A stretch of DNA of 64,000 nt from Methylomonas lenta (GCF_001644015.1 NZ_LUUI01000022.1:23582-87581); one strand, 5' to 3'; shown: positions 47,606 to 58,363, numbered from the stretch's first letter. A program made the numbers and translations. The notes: generated by a model not told the origin, from the letters alone.

Positions 47606-48049
47606 ATGCATTGGTTTGAATCACAACTCTTAGCCCTCAATAAGCTTGCTGATAAATATGTAGTTTCACAAAAAAAACCAGCCGCAAACATTGTCAAAAG
47701 CAGTGCTGACATGCGGGAAAGTCGCGGCCAATTTATTGAGGCAGTGCAAGCCTTGGTAGACAATGTCAGCAAAGTCAAAGGCATTGCAGCTTGTACCGCA
47801 TACCATGATGGATTGATTCTTGCCCATTCAAAACAAGCGCTTAATATTGATGCTTTCGGTGCAGCTGTCCAAGAAAGCTTACATGCTGCACAGCAAAGTG
47901 CCGAAATGTTAAATCTTGGGGATATTGAACAAATCGTGATTGTCGGCACAACTAATAAAGTCGCCATGCTCAGCGTAGGCCCGCTGATGCTATGTATTGC
48001 CTGCCCCAAACATATCAACCTGGCCTCAGCATTGCGTCAAGACATATAA
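47606..48049 (+). CDS. Roadblock/LC7 family protein 2
   Basis: 147 aa. An N-terminal ~45-residue extension, then a roadblock domain (LVDNVSKVKGIAACTAYHDG, LNIDAFGAAVQESLHAAQQS, LMLCIACPKHINLASAL). Begins 21 nt after the first copy; the two differ enough to be heterodimer partners. No clear Shine-Dalgarno, so probably translationally coupled. Function inferred only from the fold. Confidence 0.8.
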   Translation: MHWFESQLLALNKLADKYVVSQKKPAANIVKSSADMRESRGQFIEAVQALVDNVSKVKGIAACTAYHDGLILAHSKQALNIDAFGAAVQESLHAAQQSAEMLNLGDIEQIVIVGTTNKVAMLSVGPLMLCIACPKHINLASALRQDI

Positions 48050-48188
48050 AGAAGCTTCAGCTAAGCCCAATACGTCATCTGGGGATTGCAGACATCTAGC
48101 AGCCACAGATGGCAAGCGACAAACAGAGAGCTTGCCATCTGCGGCAAGGTAGATAGTCATAGTCAGCTGCTGAAGTGCTTTGAAACAC

Positions 48189-51100
48189 TCAAGGCCTTGC
48201 ACCAAGCAGCAGTCTTATTTTATGCAATTGACCATCATCGGTCAGGCTAATACCGTTTGTGTTTAACTGTTCTACGCCATCCAGTTCCAGCGCAAGAATG
48301 CCTTGCGTGACAGCGTCAGGATTTTCGACGCTAATGTCATACTGTGAATTACCGTGCCGATAGACCATGCTATAGCTGCGCCAGTCCCTGGGAATACACG
48401 GATTGAACAGCAATTGGTCGCCGTGCACCCGCAGTCCCAGCACCCATTCCAGTCCGGCTCGATAAAACCAGCCGGCCGCCCCGGTGTACCAGGTCCAGCC
48501 GCCGCGTCGTACATGCGGCGGTTCGGCATAAATATCCGCCGCCAATACATAGGGCTCGACTTTATAAGCGTAAACCCCGGTGCGGGTCGCCGTCCGATTG
48601 ATTGGATTCAGCATGCTCAGCAATTCCGCAGCCTGATCGCCGTCGCCCAGCATGGCGTAGGCAATCACCGACCAGATCGCGGCATGGGTATATTGACCGC
48701 CATTCTCCCGCACACCTGGCGGATAGCTTTTGATATAACCGGGATCGCGCTCGGTTTTGTCGAAGGGCGGCGTAAATAGCAATGCCAAATCATCGCCGTA
48801 ACGCAGCAGATATTCCCGTACCGAATGCATGGCCCGTCGAGCGCGTTCGGTATCGGCTGCGCCGGAAATCACTCCCCAGCTTTGGGCGATGGCATCGATA
48901 CGGCATTCGGCGTTGGTGGCGGAGCCTAGCGGCGAGCCGTCATCGAAATAGGCGCGCCGGTACCAGGCCCCGTCCCAACCGTCCGTTTCCACGGCCCGTT
49001 TTAATTGTGCGGCGTGCTCCCGCCAGCGTTCGGCTCTTTCAGTTTCGCCTCTGGCCTGCGCCAACGGGATAAATTTATCCAGAGTGGCCATCAGAAACCA
49101 GGCCAACCAGACGCTCTCGCCTTGACCCTGATTGCCGACCCGGTTCATGCCGTCGTTCCAGTCGCCGCTGCCCATCAACGGTAGACCGTGTTTGCCGGTT
49201 GCCAAACTGATATCCAGCGTACGGGCACAATGCTCGAACAAACTAGCTTGTTGCTGACTGGTCGTCGGTTCGAAATAAAGATCATCCTGTTCCGGCAATA
49301 GCACAGCCCCATCCAGGAATGGCAGTGATTCATCCAGCACCGCGACTTCGCCGCTGACCTTAAGATAATGGGCGACCGCATAAGGCAGCCAAATTCTATC
49401 GTCGGAAAAACGAGTGCGCACGCCGCGACCGGTCGGCGGATGCCACCAATGTTGCACGTCGCCTTCGTTAAACTGTCGCGCTGCTGCCCGCAGTAAATGC
49501 GCACGGGTCAGATCGGGTCGTGTCACCGCCAGCGCCATGCTGTCCTGCAGCTGGTCGCGAAATCCAAAAGCCCCACCCACCTGATAGAACGCGGCTCTGG
49601 CCCACATGCGGCAACTCAAGGTTTGGTACAGCAGCCAGCGATTCAACAGCAGATCCAGTTCCCGATCCGGCGTCTTGACCTGCAGCTTGCCGAGTACCTG
49701 TTCCCACGACTGTTTCACCTGGGTAAATACGCTTTCAATCGCAACACTTCGATAGCGCTGTATCAGTTCTCGGGCCTGAACCCGGTCAGCGCCTTGCCCC
49801 AACAGTAATACGATCTCGATACGTTCATCGGCAGCAAGTTCAATCACCGTTTCCAGCGCTGCGCACGGGTCCAGTCCGGCACCGACGCGGTTGGTCAAGG
49901 GAGCACCGCTCAATAAACCGGCGGGTGCATTCAGCTCGCCATTACGGCCGAGGAACTCGCTCCGATTGCCGGTCCAGCCACTCTGCCGACCACATAAGTC
50001 GGCGAAAGCCACACGCTGGCCAAATTCAACGCTCCAGGTGTTGGAAGCAAACAGCGCGCCGGTTTCGGCATCCAATTCGGTGAGGATATGCGGCGAAGTC
50101 ACGCTACGTGAGCTGCCCAGCACCCATTCCAAATAGGCCGCAACCGTCAAGCGGCGGGTTCGACCGGACAAGTTGACCAGGCTCAATGCCGATATTTTCA
50201 CCGGATCGTCAGGTGCAACAAATTGCAGTAATTCGCTATGAATACCGTGCGAAATGTGTTCGAAACGGCTGTAGCCCTGGCCATGCCGAATCAGATAACT
50301 GGCGTTTTCAACTCGAATCGGTGCGATGGTGGGGCTCCATAAGGCGTTACTCTCATCGTCACGCAGATAAAACATCTCGCCCGATGGATCGCAGACCGGA
50401 TCATTCGACCAAGGCGTCAGCAGGTTTTCGCGGCTGTTGCTGCTCCAGGTGCAACCGCTACCGGTTTCCGAGACCATAAAACCGAACTCGGGTTTGGCGA
50501 TGACGTTGACCCAGGGAGCCGGCGTCCATTGGCCTTTGTCGAGCACGATTACATATTCGCGGCCATCGTCGGCAAAGCCACCGAGACCGTTGAAAAATTC
50601 CAGTGGCGGTATCGGTAAGGCCGGCTCGGCATCCGAGTTAACAGGCAACAGTTTCGGTGGTACAAAGGCGGCAGCGGTGCGGGCATGCCGTAACAGTTGT
50701 TCGGCCAGGGTGCCACGATTACTGACCAACACGGCCCGAGCAGCGGTTTGCAACAAGCGCCGTTCTTCGTGTGAAATTTCATCGCCTCGCAGCACAAAAA
50801 TCGCGCCGGCGTTATCGAGCTCCTGATGTGCCGAGCGGGCCTGATTTTCCCTTAATAAACTCTGCAGCAGATTTTGCAAATCCTCCACATAAGACATCAG
50901 TTTTTCGTTCAAAATTACCAGATCGACGGCCAGACCTTTGATACGCCAGTATTCGTGAGCGCGCAATAATTGCTCGACGATAGGTCTATCCTCAGGCTCC
51001 GTAACCCTCAACAACACTATGGGTTTATCGCCCGAGATTCCGTGCCGCCACAAGCTCGCCACATTTAGGCTATTCATCTGCATTAATCTGCCTGACGCCC

Positions 51101-54100
51101 GTAGCGAGGGGTCGGCATACAGCAGTCGGTTCGCCAGATGCTGAAATAACTGTGCCTCGTCCGGTTTGGTGCGTAAATGATGCAATTGCACATGAGCATG
51201 CGTCCAGGCCAAGGCCGAGACCCGCTCCCAGGTAACCGGGTTGCGATATTTGTCGGCCAGTTCCAACACCGCTTGTCGCGAATCGGCGACCAGGGTGGTA
51301 AAGATTAAATGCACGCTAGATCCGCCGGCAATTCGCACCCGTTTACGCAGGCTGAATATCGGGTCCAGCACACTACCTACCGTGTTACTCAGCGGGCGAC
51401 CGTCCATGACGGCAATCGGTGTGCGTAGCGATTGCCCGCGTCCGATAAAACGCGCCCGGTCGGTTTCGTATTGTAAGCCGTCGCTGCTTTGCTGATCGGC
51501 TAGCACATGCGCCGCCCATATTACCGGATCAGTATCTGCCCTTGGCCTACGATGGGCGATAAGTGCACTCGCCTGTGGCAGATACTCGGTATGAATAAAC
51601 AGATTGGAAAAGGCCGGATGGGCAATGTCGGCAGCCATGGCCGCCAGTACGATTTCGGCATAGGAGGTGATTTCGATTTCCAGCTCGCCAGGGCCGTTAT
51701 TGGTCAAACTTAAGCGACGGATTTCCGCATCGTCTTCGGGTGAGACCACAATTTCCAAATTACTAATCAGGCTGCCGTCGCCGCGCGTGATACGAGCGCG
51801 ATCTTCTAAAAACACTACTTCGTAGTGATCAGGAACCGCCGCGGTAGGCTGGTAACCAGCAGACCAAACCTGACCACTGGCGACATCGCGCAGATAGATA
51901 TAACTGCCCCAGGCATCCCGGGTCACATCTTCACGCCAGCGGGTTACTGCCAGATTTCGCCACTGGCTATAACCCGATCCTGCGGCGGTCATCATCACAC
52001 CATAGCGTCCATTGGATAACAGATGCGAAGACGGTATGGCCGACATCGGCGATAACACGCGCCGCACAGGCGGTTGCAAGGTATCGCTGACATCTGAAAG
52101 TGCTTGCAGAAACGGTAAGCTGCTGGTGTCCGCGCCACGAGGAATACGTTCCTGCAGTAGCAAACCGGCCGATTGAATCATCGGCGTGTTATGAAAACGA
52201 TGCCTTATGGCCCCGTCATGCACTACGTTGGAGAAAGCTACCAGCGACATGCCTTGATGATGCGCCATATAGCAACGCACCATCGCCACCTTTTGGCCTT
52301 CCGCCAAGCGGATTGGGGTGAAATCCAAGGCCTCATAGAAACCGAAACGCCCCAAAGCGCCGGCCTGTTCCAATTGTGCGAAGTTTTCCACTGCCGCATG
52401 CGGCAAATACATGGCAGCCAAGGCCGTGGCGTAAGGCGCAATCACCAAATCTTCGCCCAGGCCGCGTTTCATACCTAAACCCGGTACCCCAAATGCGGAG
52501 TATTGATAGGTCAAGGCCAGATCGCGGGCATTGAAGGCCGACTCCGACACTCCCCATGGCACGCCGCGCTGCTTGCCGTATTCTATCTGGCGCTTCACGA
52601 CCAAGCGGCAGGTTTGATCCAGCAGGCTGTAACGCGGGGTAAAGGTCACCAGAGAAGGCATCAGATATTCGAACATCGAGCCTGACCATGACAACAATAA
52701 AGTGCCGTGTGCTGCCCGAGTGACTCGCCGACCCAGATGAAACCAATGCTTACTGGGCACATCGCGTTTGGCAATCGCCACGAAACTGGACAACCGTGCT
52801 TCCGATGCCAGCATATCGTAATAACTGGGATCAAGGATGCCTTCCGCCACAGCATAACCCAGCGAGAACAGTTGTCGCTGGTTATCGTATAAAAAGCTAA
52901 AATCCATCTCCTGAAACAAACTGTCCAGACGGGTAACCATGTGTCCCAAACGGTTTGTTAGCCATTCAGCTTGGGATTGCGCGTGCTTCAGCCGCATTGT
53001 CAGCGCTGTGCGGTCTATAGACGACGACTGCTCGGCGGCGCTAATAGCCTGAATAGCAACCACGGTTTGTGCATAGCAGCCGGCTAGCTTACTGAGCGGC
53101 GTGTGCAGATCTAGATGTTTCAATATCTCGGAACTGGACCCATGGTGGTCAGCACCCGAAACAGCATGAATCCAGGGAATCAAACTATCCACATCCCGTG
53201 CCTGGGAACGAATATCATCGCAGATCAAGTTAGCCCAGGCCAGTACCTCGCTATCATCCGTATCGCCGCGTTCGGCGGCATAAGCGCGTGCCAGATCCAG
53301 CAAACTATCGGCGCAAACCACCAGCTGACGCCAATGCTGTCCCCATTGCGCTGCATTTTCAGCAGGGTTTTGCAGTAACTCACCCAGGACCGACAGTTTT
53401 AGTTGTAGCTCTTTTTGGGTGACGGTGAGGGTGCGGCGGTCGGTACTGATGTTTGCCAGCGCCGATATCAGCAAGCTATGCGTATCCACCAGGCCGCTCA
53501 AGGCATTGGCTAAATTCAGCGGCTGGGTCAACATTTCCCGACAAGCCTGCGACAAGGCAAGCAAATGCCCGGCTAAATTACCGCTGTCCACGGTCGACAC
53601 ATAGCGGGGTTCCAGGGCACGTAGATCGCGGGTGTCGTACCAGTTATAAAAGTGACCGTGGTGACGTGGCAAACCCTCTAGTGTGGTCAGCGTGGCATCC
53701 AACCTATCGACGCTGTCCAGCAGGCCGATCCAGCCGAAATCCCGCGCGGCGACCACCGATAGCAGATACAAACCGAAATTGGTCGGCGAGCTGCGATGGG
53801 CAATCACCGGCTGCGGATCTTCCTGAAAATTATCCGGCGGCAGAAAGTGCTCCTGCGCCGTCACAAAGGTGGTGAAAAACCGCCAGATACGCCTGCCGAT
53901 CAAACGCAGTTGTAGACTATCTTCGGGGAGCAACGATTCGGCCAGATCAAGTCTGGGCGGCAGACTTAAGGCGCGGGCGACAAAGGGGGCCAGCCACCAT
54001 AGCAACAAAAACGGTGCGGCACCGACGATGCCGCTGGGGTTGACCAACAGTATCAAGGCAGCTGAACCTATCACGACGCTGGATGAATGGCTCAAGGGCC

Positions 54101-56897
54101 GAATCAGACTTTTAAGGGTATGTCCTGTGTTTGATTTGGTCTGTAAGGCGGTCACCCACTTTAACAATTTTCGGCGGGTAATAAACAGCCTGACCAGGGT
54201 GTGGCCGATGGCATCGGTCATTAGCCAGGCCTGTTGCGAAAGCAACGTCAGCGCTACCAGACAATTGCCGGCTGCCCAGAGTATATTTTCCGCGGCGGTA
54301 CGTAGATGAGTAGACCAGGAAATACCTCGTCGCAACGAGGTAAAGCTGCCGGCAATAGCCAGAAATACCGGAAAGGCCAAGGCCGTCAGTACGAATCCGA
54401 TTAGAACGGCTGGCGCATGTGGAATCACCCAACTGGCTACCAGCAAGGTAAAGGCCGCAGGGGCCGACAGTGATCGGCGTAAATTATCCAGCATTTTCCA
54501 ACGGCCAATCATCGGCATACCCTTGCCGCCGGCACCGAAGATCCAGGGCAATAACTGCCAATCGCCTCTCACCCAACGATGTTCGCGCAAAGCTGCTACT
54601 TCGGTATGTGAGGGAAATTCCTCGAAAAACTCGATATCGCTGACCAGTGCGCAACGCACATAGACGCTTTCGAACAAATCGTGACTGAGCTGGGTGTTTT
54701 CCGGCACCCGTCCGGCCAGTGCCGCTTCGAAACTGTCTACGTGATACAAACCTTTGCCACTGTAAGTACCCATGGCAAATAAATCCTGGTACAGCTCGGA
54801 TACGCTGCTGGAGTAGGCGTCGGTGCCGGACGCACCGGAAAAAATCTGGTGAAACATCGAACGTTCTTGCTGTTGTGGCAAGGTCGGCGTCACGCGAGGT
54901 TGCAACAGGCCGTAGCCATCTACCACCCGCTGTTGAATCGGATCAAATACCGGACGATTCAACGGATGAGCTGCGACACCTACCAATTGCGAGACCGCGC
55001 CCATCGGTAATTTGGTGTCGTCATCCAGCGTGATGACGTAACACACATCAGCCGGTGCAACCGCAGGCTGACCATCAATCGCCAGAAAAGAGGTGTCGGT
55101 CGCGCCGCGTAACAAGCGATTGAATTCATGCAATTTACCGCGCTTGCGTTCCCAGCCCATCCATTTACCTTCGCTTGCGTTCCATAAGCGCTTACGTTGA
55201 AACACAAAAAAGCGTTGCTGGCCGTACTTGGTGTTTAATGCTGTGACTGCTGTCATGGCAATTTTCAGCAGTTTAATATCGTTCGGCATGCTTTCCTGGT
55301 CGGCATCCGCCCAATCGGATATCAAGGCAAAGCGTATCTCACCACCCGGATTGGCTAAATAGCGAATCTCCATCTGCTCAACTTGTTGCTTGACTCTGTG
55401 CTCATCGACAAATAACGTCGGCACTACCACAAAGGTGCTTAGTGCCTGCGGTACCTCGCCTTGTAAATCAAGTCGCGGCAGATGAGTGGGCGGCAGACCG
55501 GTAATGATGAAATGATTGATCAAGCCGACGGCGATATCCGACGCTGGAAAAATGCCAAGCAAGCCCAGCACAATCAGCGCAAACCCACTAAGTCCTGCCA
55601 CAATGCAGGCAGCCAAAGGCAGTGCCAGTAATATCAGACTCAATAGACCAACACTACTCACATAAGCCAAGCCGGCATGCGCAATATAAGCCCGTAACAG
55701 CCATTGCTTGAGTGTAGGCCGATAGCCCACTTCCGGTTCAAACCTATAGCGGCCTGGGCCTATCAGGTAGTAGCCGGGATCCTGTCGTTGACTTTCCGTC
55801 TGCCCGGATTCTGCGGCTAAACGGACTTTGTCTATGACTATGCCGGCAATTTGTAATTCCGTGTGCGGCGAGCGTTTGGCCAATTCCTCAATCGCATGCC
55901 GGTATCTATCCCGGGTCAGAAAGTCCATGCCGGCGTAACCGTGGTGGTCGCGTAAACAGCGTTCCACCAAGCTGACACCCTCCACAAACTGTGGCCAATC
56001 GAATGCCGAAATGGCCCGCATGCTGGTAATGATATTGCGCATGGTCAGATTATCGGCCACCTGATCGGCGTGTTCCCGATGCACAATATCTTCCAGGCTG
56101 GCGTCTTGCTGTTCAAGCCAGTCATTTAGAAAATCGAGAGAAAGCATGGCCCCTGAATGCGGATCGTGCGAACGCTGTAGAATTTGCACCACATAGGCCT
56201 GACACAAGGCAGCCTCTGGTAATACTCCAACGGCTAGTTCCGATGCCAGTGTATCGCCACGGGTAGCCATTTGTTCAAACTGATCGACAAACTTGTCAGC
56301 CAGCCGTCGACCGTTTTGAGAGCGCATGACTCTCACTGCCAATCGTCGCAAGTTTTCGATCAACAAAACCCGTAAGGTAATCGGAATCGCCCAAAGCTCA
56401 CCCAGTGTGAGTGGCTCGACGTTTTGATAGGCACGTACGAACAGGCACAGTAATTCCGGCACGAAACGACTGTCGGTATGTGCTACCAAAGCCCAGGCTA
56501 TACCATAAACGCGCGGGAAACCGGCTAATGTGCCTTCCGCCAACTTAGGTAATTCCTGGTAATAACTTTCCGGCAAATCGACATGGATGTCGCTGACTTG
56601 TTCTTCTATAACATGAGCATTATCCAATAACCATTCTGCTGCCGGGGTAATGGCATGTTGCTGACGTACCTCCAGTGTTACGGCTTTATGTGCCTCCAGC
56701 AATACTAGTGCATTCTCGCGCACACGCGGAATCAGGGTGCGATATTTAGTTAAGCGGCCGACTTTTTGGGCTTTTGCCAAACTTAGTGCATGCTGTTCCA
56801 GACGTTCGTTACTGAATAATTCAAAACGAATAGGCTCTTCCTCGCCGCCTGGGTGATCGATTCTGACATGACGTCTTTGATCTCGCCGCTTGGACAT
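48189..56897 (-). CDS. ndvB: Cyclic beta-glucan synthase, NdvB type (GT84-GH94)
   Basis: 2902 aa from ATG 56897 (MSKRRDQRRHVRI), with GGAGA 8 nt upstream; the longer frame to 56984 has no ribosome site. An N-terminal domain, TM helices near residue 400 and ~770-900, the GT84 domain with VITLDDDTKLP (~625) and HRWVRGDWQLLPW (~770), then two carbohydrate-binding/GH94-like halves ending with FRDQLQDSMALAV, HWWHPPTGRG and catalytic GSGDWNDGMN (~2575). Makes, elongates and cyclises periplasmic beta-1,2-glucan. Inner membrane. The NdvA exporter is not in the window. The missing partner could be elsewhere. Confidence 0.93.
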   Translation of the reverse strand: MSKRRDQRRHVRIDHPGGEEEPIRFELFSNERLEQHALSLAKAQKVGRLTKYRTLIPRVRENALVLLEAHKAVTLEVRQQHAITPAAEWLLDNAHVIEEQVSDIHVDLPESYYQELPKLAEGTLAGFPRVYGIAWALVAHTDSRFVPELLCLFVRAYQNVEPLTLGELWAIPITLRVLLIENLRRLAVRVMRSQNGRRLADKFVDQFEQMATRGDTLASELAVGVLPEAALCQAYVVQILQRSHDPHSGAMLSLDFLNDWLEQQDASLEDIVHREHADQVADNLTMRNIITSMRAISAFDWPQFVEGVSLVERCLRDHHGYAGMDFLTRDRYRHAIEELAKRSPHTELQIAGIVIDKVRLAAESGQTESQRQDPGYYLIGPGRYRFEPEVGYRPTLKQWLLRAYIAHAGLAYVSSVGLLSLILLALPLAACIVAGLSGFALIVLGLLGIFPASDIAVGLINHFIITGLPPTHLPRLDLQGEVPQALSTFVVVPTLFVDEHRVKQQVEQMEIRYLANPGGEIRFALISDWADADQESMPNDIKLLKIAMTAVTALNTKYGQQRFFVFQRKRLWNASEGKWMGWERKRGKLHEFNRLLRGATDTSFLAIDGQPAVAPADVCYVITLDDDTKLPMGAVSQLVGVAAHPLNRPVFDPIQQRVVDGYGLLQPRVTPTLPQQQERSMFHQIFSGASGTDAYSSSVSELYQDLFAMGTYSGKGLYHVDSFEAALAGRVPENTQLSHDLFESVYVRCALVSDIEFFEEFPSHTEVAALREHRWVRGDWQLLPWIFGAGGKGMPMIGRWKMLDNLRRSLSAPAAFTLLVASWVIPHAPAVLIGFVLTALAFPVFLAIAGSFTSLRRGISWSTHLRTAAENILWAAGNCLVALTLLSQQAWLMTDAIGHTLVRLFITRRKLLKWVTALQTKSNTGHTLKSLIRPLSHSSSVVIGSAALILLVNPSGIVGAAPFLLLWWLAPFVARALSLPPRLDLAESLLPEDSLQLRLIGRRIWRFFTTFVTAQEHFLPPDNFQEDPQPVIAHRSSPTNFGLYLLSVVAARDFGWIGLLDSVDRLDATLTTLEGLPRHHGHFYNWYDTRDLRALEPRYVSTVDSGNLAGHLLALSQACREMLTQPLNLANALSGLVDTHSLLISALANISTDRRTLTVTQKELQLKLSVLGELLQNPAENAAQWGQHWRQLVVCADSLLDLARAYAAERGDTDDSEVLAWANLICDDIRSQARDVDSLIPWIHAVSGADHHGSSSEILKHLDLHTPLSKLAGCYAQTVVAIQAISAAEQSSSIDRTALTMRLKHAQSQAEWLTNRLGHMVTRLDSLFQEMDFSFLYDNQRQLFSLGYAVAEGILDPSYYDMLASEARLSSFVAIAKRDVPSKHWFHLGRRVTRAAHGTLLLSWSGSMFEYLMPSLVTFTPRYSLLDQTCRLVVKRQIEYGKQRGVPWGVSESAFNARDLALTYQYSAFGVPGLGMKRGLGEDLVIAPYATALAAMYLPHAAVENFAQLEQAGALGRFGFYEALDFTPIRLAEGQKVAMVRCYMAHHQGMSLVAFSNVVHDGAIRHRFHNTPMIQSAGLLLQERIPRGADTSSLPFLQALSDVSDTLQPPVRRVLSPMSAIPSSHLLSNGRYGVMMTAAGSGYSQWRNLAVTRWREDVTRDAWGSYIYLRDVASGQVWSAGYQPTAAVPDHYEVVFLEDRARITRGDGSLISNLEIVVSPEDDAEIRRLSLTNNGPGELEIEITSYAEIVLAAMAADIAHPAFSNLFIHTEYLPQASALIAHRRPRADTDPVIWAAHVLADQQSSDGLQYETDRARFIGRGQSLRTPIAVMDGRPLSNTVGSVLDPIFSLRKRVRIAGGSSVHLIFTTLVADSRQAVLELADKYRNPVTWERVSALAWTHAHVQLHHLRTKPDEAQLFQHLANRLLYADPSLRASGRLMQMNSLNVASLWRHGISGDKPIVLLRVTEPEDRPIVEQLLRAHEYWRIKGLAVDLVILNEKLMSYVEDLQNLLQSLLRENQARSAHQELDNAGAIFVLRGDEISHEERRLLQTAARAVLVSNRGTLAEQLLRHARTAAAFVPPKLLPVNSDAEPALPIPPLEFFNGLGGFADDGREYVIVLDKGQWTPAPWVNVIAKPEFGFMVSETGSGCTWSSNSRENLLTPWSNDPVCDPSGEMFYLRDDESNALWSPTIAPIRVENASYLIRHGQGYSRFEHISHGIHSELLQFVAPDDPVKISALSLVNLSGRTRRLTVAAYLEWVLGSSRSVTSPHILTELDAETGALFASNTWSVEFGQRVAFADLCGRQSGWTGNRSEFLGRNGELNAPAGLLSGAPLTNRVGAGLDPCAALETVIELAADERIEIVLLLGQGADRVQARELIQRYRSVAIESVFTQVKQSWEQVLGKLQVKTPDRELDLLLNRWLLYQTLSCRMWARAAFYQVGGAFGFRDQLQDSMALAVTRPDLTRAHLLRAAARQFNEGDVQHWWHPPTGRGVRTRFSDDRIWLPYAVAHYLKVSGEVAVLDESLPFLDGAVLLPEQDDLYFEPTTSQQQASLFEHCARTLDISLATGKHGLPLMGSGDWNDGMNRVGNQGQGESVWLAWFLMATLDKFIPLAQARGETERAERWREHAAQLKRAVETDGWDGAWYRRAYFDDGSPLGSATNAECRIDAIAQSWGVISGAADTERARRAMHSVREYLLRYGDDLALLFTPPFDKTERDPGYIKSYPPGVRENGGQYTHAAIWSVIAYAMLGDGDQAAELLSMLNPINRTATRTGVYAYKVEPYVLAADIYAEPPHVRRGGWTWYTGAAGWFYRAGLEWVLGLRVHGDQLLFNPCIPRDWRSYSMVYRHGNSQYDISVENPDAVTQGILALELDGVEQLNTNGISLTDDGQLHKIRLLLGARP

Positions 56898-57196
56898 GAA
56901 TGGGTTCTCCGATTTTGAATAATAAACAAAGGCTGACCAACAAAGATTCATTTGGCGGACACTGCCGCCGAATCGAATAGTCAACGCAGCATGGCGAGTG
57001 ATCCCTGTTTTGCCCTAACTTGTGGGCGCCAAGGCTTGTGATCACATGCAGTGTTAAATGACTGTTTAGGGGGTGTCGAACAGCTGGTTAAGCAATTTCG
57101 CGAGTCAACCTAAAAGCAGGTTGGCTAGCTTCTAGAACCGGCTATAGACTTTAGTGGTATAAAGACTTGAGCGACTTAAAGGGTATGCACGACAGC

Positions 57197-57355
57197 TTAA
57201 ATTTTGCCCAATAACAGCAAAACCAGCAGAATAATCACTACCAAGCCCAGTCCACTGGTGGGTCTATAACCCCATGACCGACTATGCGGCCAGACGGGAA
57301 TTACACCAAGCAGCATCAGGACTAAAATGACGAGTAAAATGGTACTAATCGACAT
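57197..57355 (-). CDS. DUF3309 family membrane protein (52 aa)
   Basis: ATG 57355 with AGGAG 7 nt upstream. Begins MSISTILLVILVLMLLG, then VWPHSRSWGYRPTSGLG and a second hydrophobic helix ending LLLLGKI. This Trp-Pro/SRSWGY core between two helices is the DUF3309 pattern. Function unknown, often stress-linked. Follows the DUF3096 gene by 78 nt on the same strand. Confidence 0.9.
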   Translation of the reverse strand: MSISTILLVILVLMLLGVIPVWPHSRSWGYRPTSGLGLVVIILLVLLLLGKI

Positions 57356-57433
57356 GGCAAAACTCCTAAGAAAACAAAATTACAAGTCAACCGATAACAA
57401 AACGGTTTGCGCTTGGTTAGCACACAGCTGTTT

Positions 57434-57565
57434 TTAAGGATGTATCAGGCCCAAAATCCCCACAACGATCAAATACACAGCCACGAAATAATTTAAAAAC
57501 CTTGGTACCGCCAAGATTAAAATACCCATTACCAGCGCCAGTATAGGTTCGAGTGCAATATTCAT
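57434..57565 (-). CDS. DUF3096 family membrane protein (43 aa)
   Basis: ATG 57565 with AGGAG 5 nt upstream. Sequence begins MNIALEPILALVMGILILAV, then PRFLNYFVAVYLIVVG; two short helices around the PRxLNY motif identify DUF3096. Function unknown. The palindrome at 57621-57640 lies 56 nt upstream and is its likely operator. Confidence 0.9.
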   Translation of the reverse strand: MNIALEPILALVMGILILAVPRFLNYFVAVYLIVVGILGLIHP

Positions 57566-57620
57566 ATCAACTCCTGAAAATGTTATTTGATTACAGCTTA
57601 ACTCTGAAATTGGTCGCAGT

Positions 57621-57640
57621 CTGTACGCTATCGAACATAG
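57621..57640. promoter_or_regulatory. Palindromic operator candidate, copy 1
   Basis: CTGTACGCTATCGAACATAG, in the gap between the DUF3096 gene and the coiled-coil gene, so it can only serve the DUF3096-DUF3309 unit. One of four copies in this region. Confidence 0.65.
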
Positions 57641-57717
57641 GTTTACTGTTAGAGAAAGCCGCTATACCTTGCAGTAATTAAAAGGACTATTCTAAATAAT
57701 CACCGTGTGCCGATATG

Positions 57718-58005
57718 TCATTTGAATTTGGCTGCAACGGCACTCAAACCGGTTCTCAATTCATCCCAGATGCTATCGGCTGTATGTTTCAGTTCTTCCC
57801 AGGCCTCGCCACGGGACTCTTCCAGTTCTTGCATTTTTTCGATTGCAGCAGCTTGTTTGCTGCGCAACCCCTCAATATTCTCGACACAACTTTGCTTCAC
57901 GAGATCACTGGCTTTGTCGGCTTTCTCGGTCAGTACGTCAATCTCAGCACTCAACTCTTTAAGTTCTGTAGCAAGAATTTCTATGTACTCGTTTTTTGTT
58001 TTCAT
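57718..58005 (-). CDS. Small coiled-coil stress protein
   Basis: 95 aa from ATG 58005. Almost wholly a heptad coiled coil (IEILATELKELSAEIDVLTEK, followed by KMQELEESRGEAWEELKHTA), ending WDELRTGLSAVAAKFK. The pattern resembles the sll1863-type stress protein family. The longer frame to 58173 has no ribosome site. Copy 2 of the palindrome lies 91 nt upstream. Confidence 0.75.
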   Translation of the reverse strand: MKTKNEYIEILATELKELSAEIDVLTEKADKASDLVKQSCVENIEGLRSKQAAAIEKMQELEESRGEAWEELKHTADSIWDELRTGLSAVAAKFK

Positions 58006-58095
58006 GATGTGCTCTTTGCTGTTGTTAGGTTTGAGAGATTGATGTGCGTCGGTGTATTCGCTTAAATCCAGCATAGCGGCAATTTTGAATGGCGT

Positions 58096-58115
58096 CGGTA
58101 CGCTAGCGCACATAC
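58096..58115. promoter_or_regulatory. Palindromic operator candidate, copy 2
   Basis: CGGTACGCTAGCGCACATAC; 16 of 20 positions match copy 1, with core GTACGCTAGCGCAC. Upstream of the coiled-coil gene (91 nt) and, on the other side, of the PAS gene (249 nt). Confidence 0.55.
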
Positions 58116-58363
58116 AAAAGCAAAAGATAGCTGATAGCCTAGCCCCGCAATATTGTTTATTATCGGTTAGCACGAATTCTACTCGTCAATTCAAGCGCTA
58201 TTGCCGCATACTTGTTACCGCTGGCGCTGCCGGCATTAGCACACATAAGCACCGGTTAACGTAAAATAGGTTTGAATACCAGATAGATTATTAAAAACAA
58301 ACGGGTTTCCGTCGCTATGACAACAGTGACTATCGGCGTCAGTTCTAATTAGGAAGAATAAAT

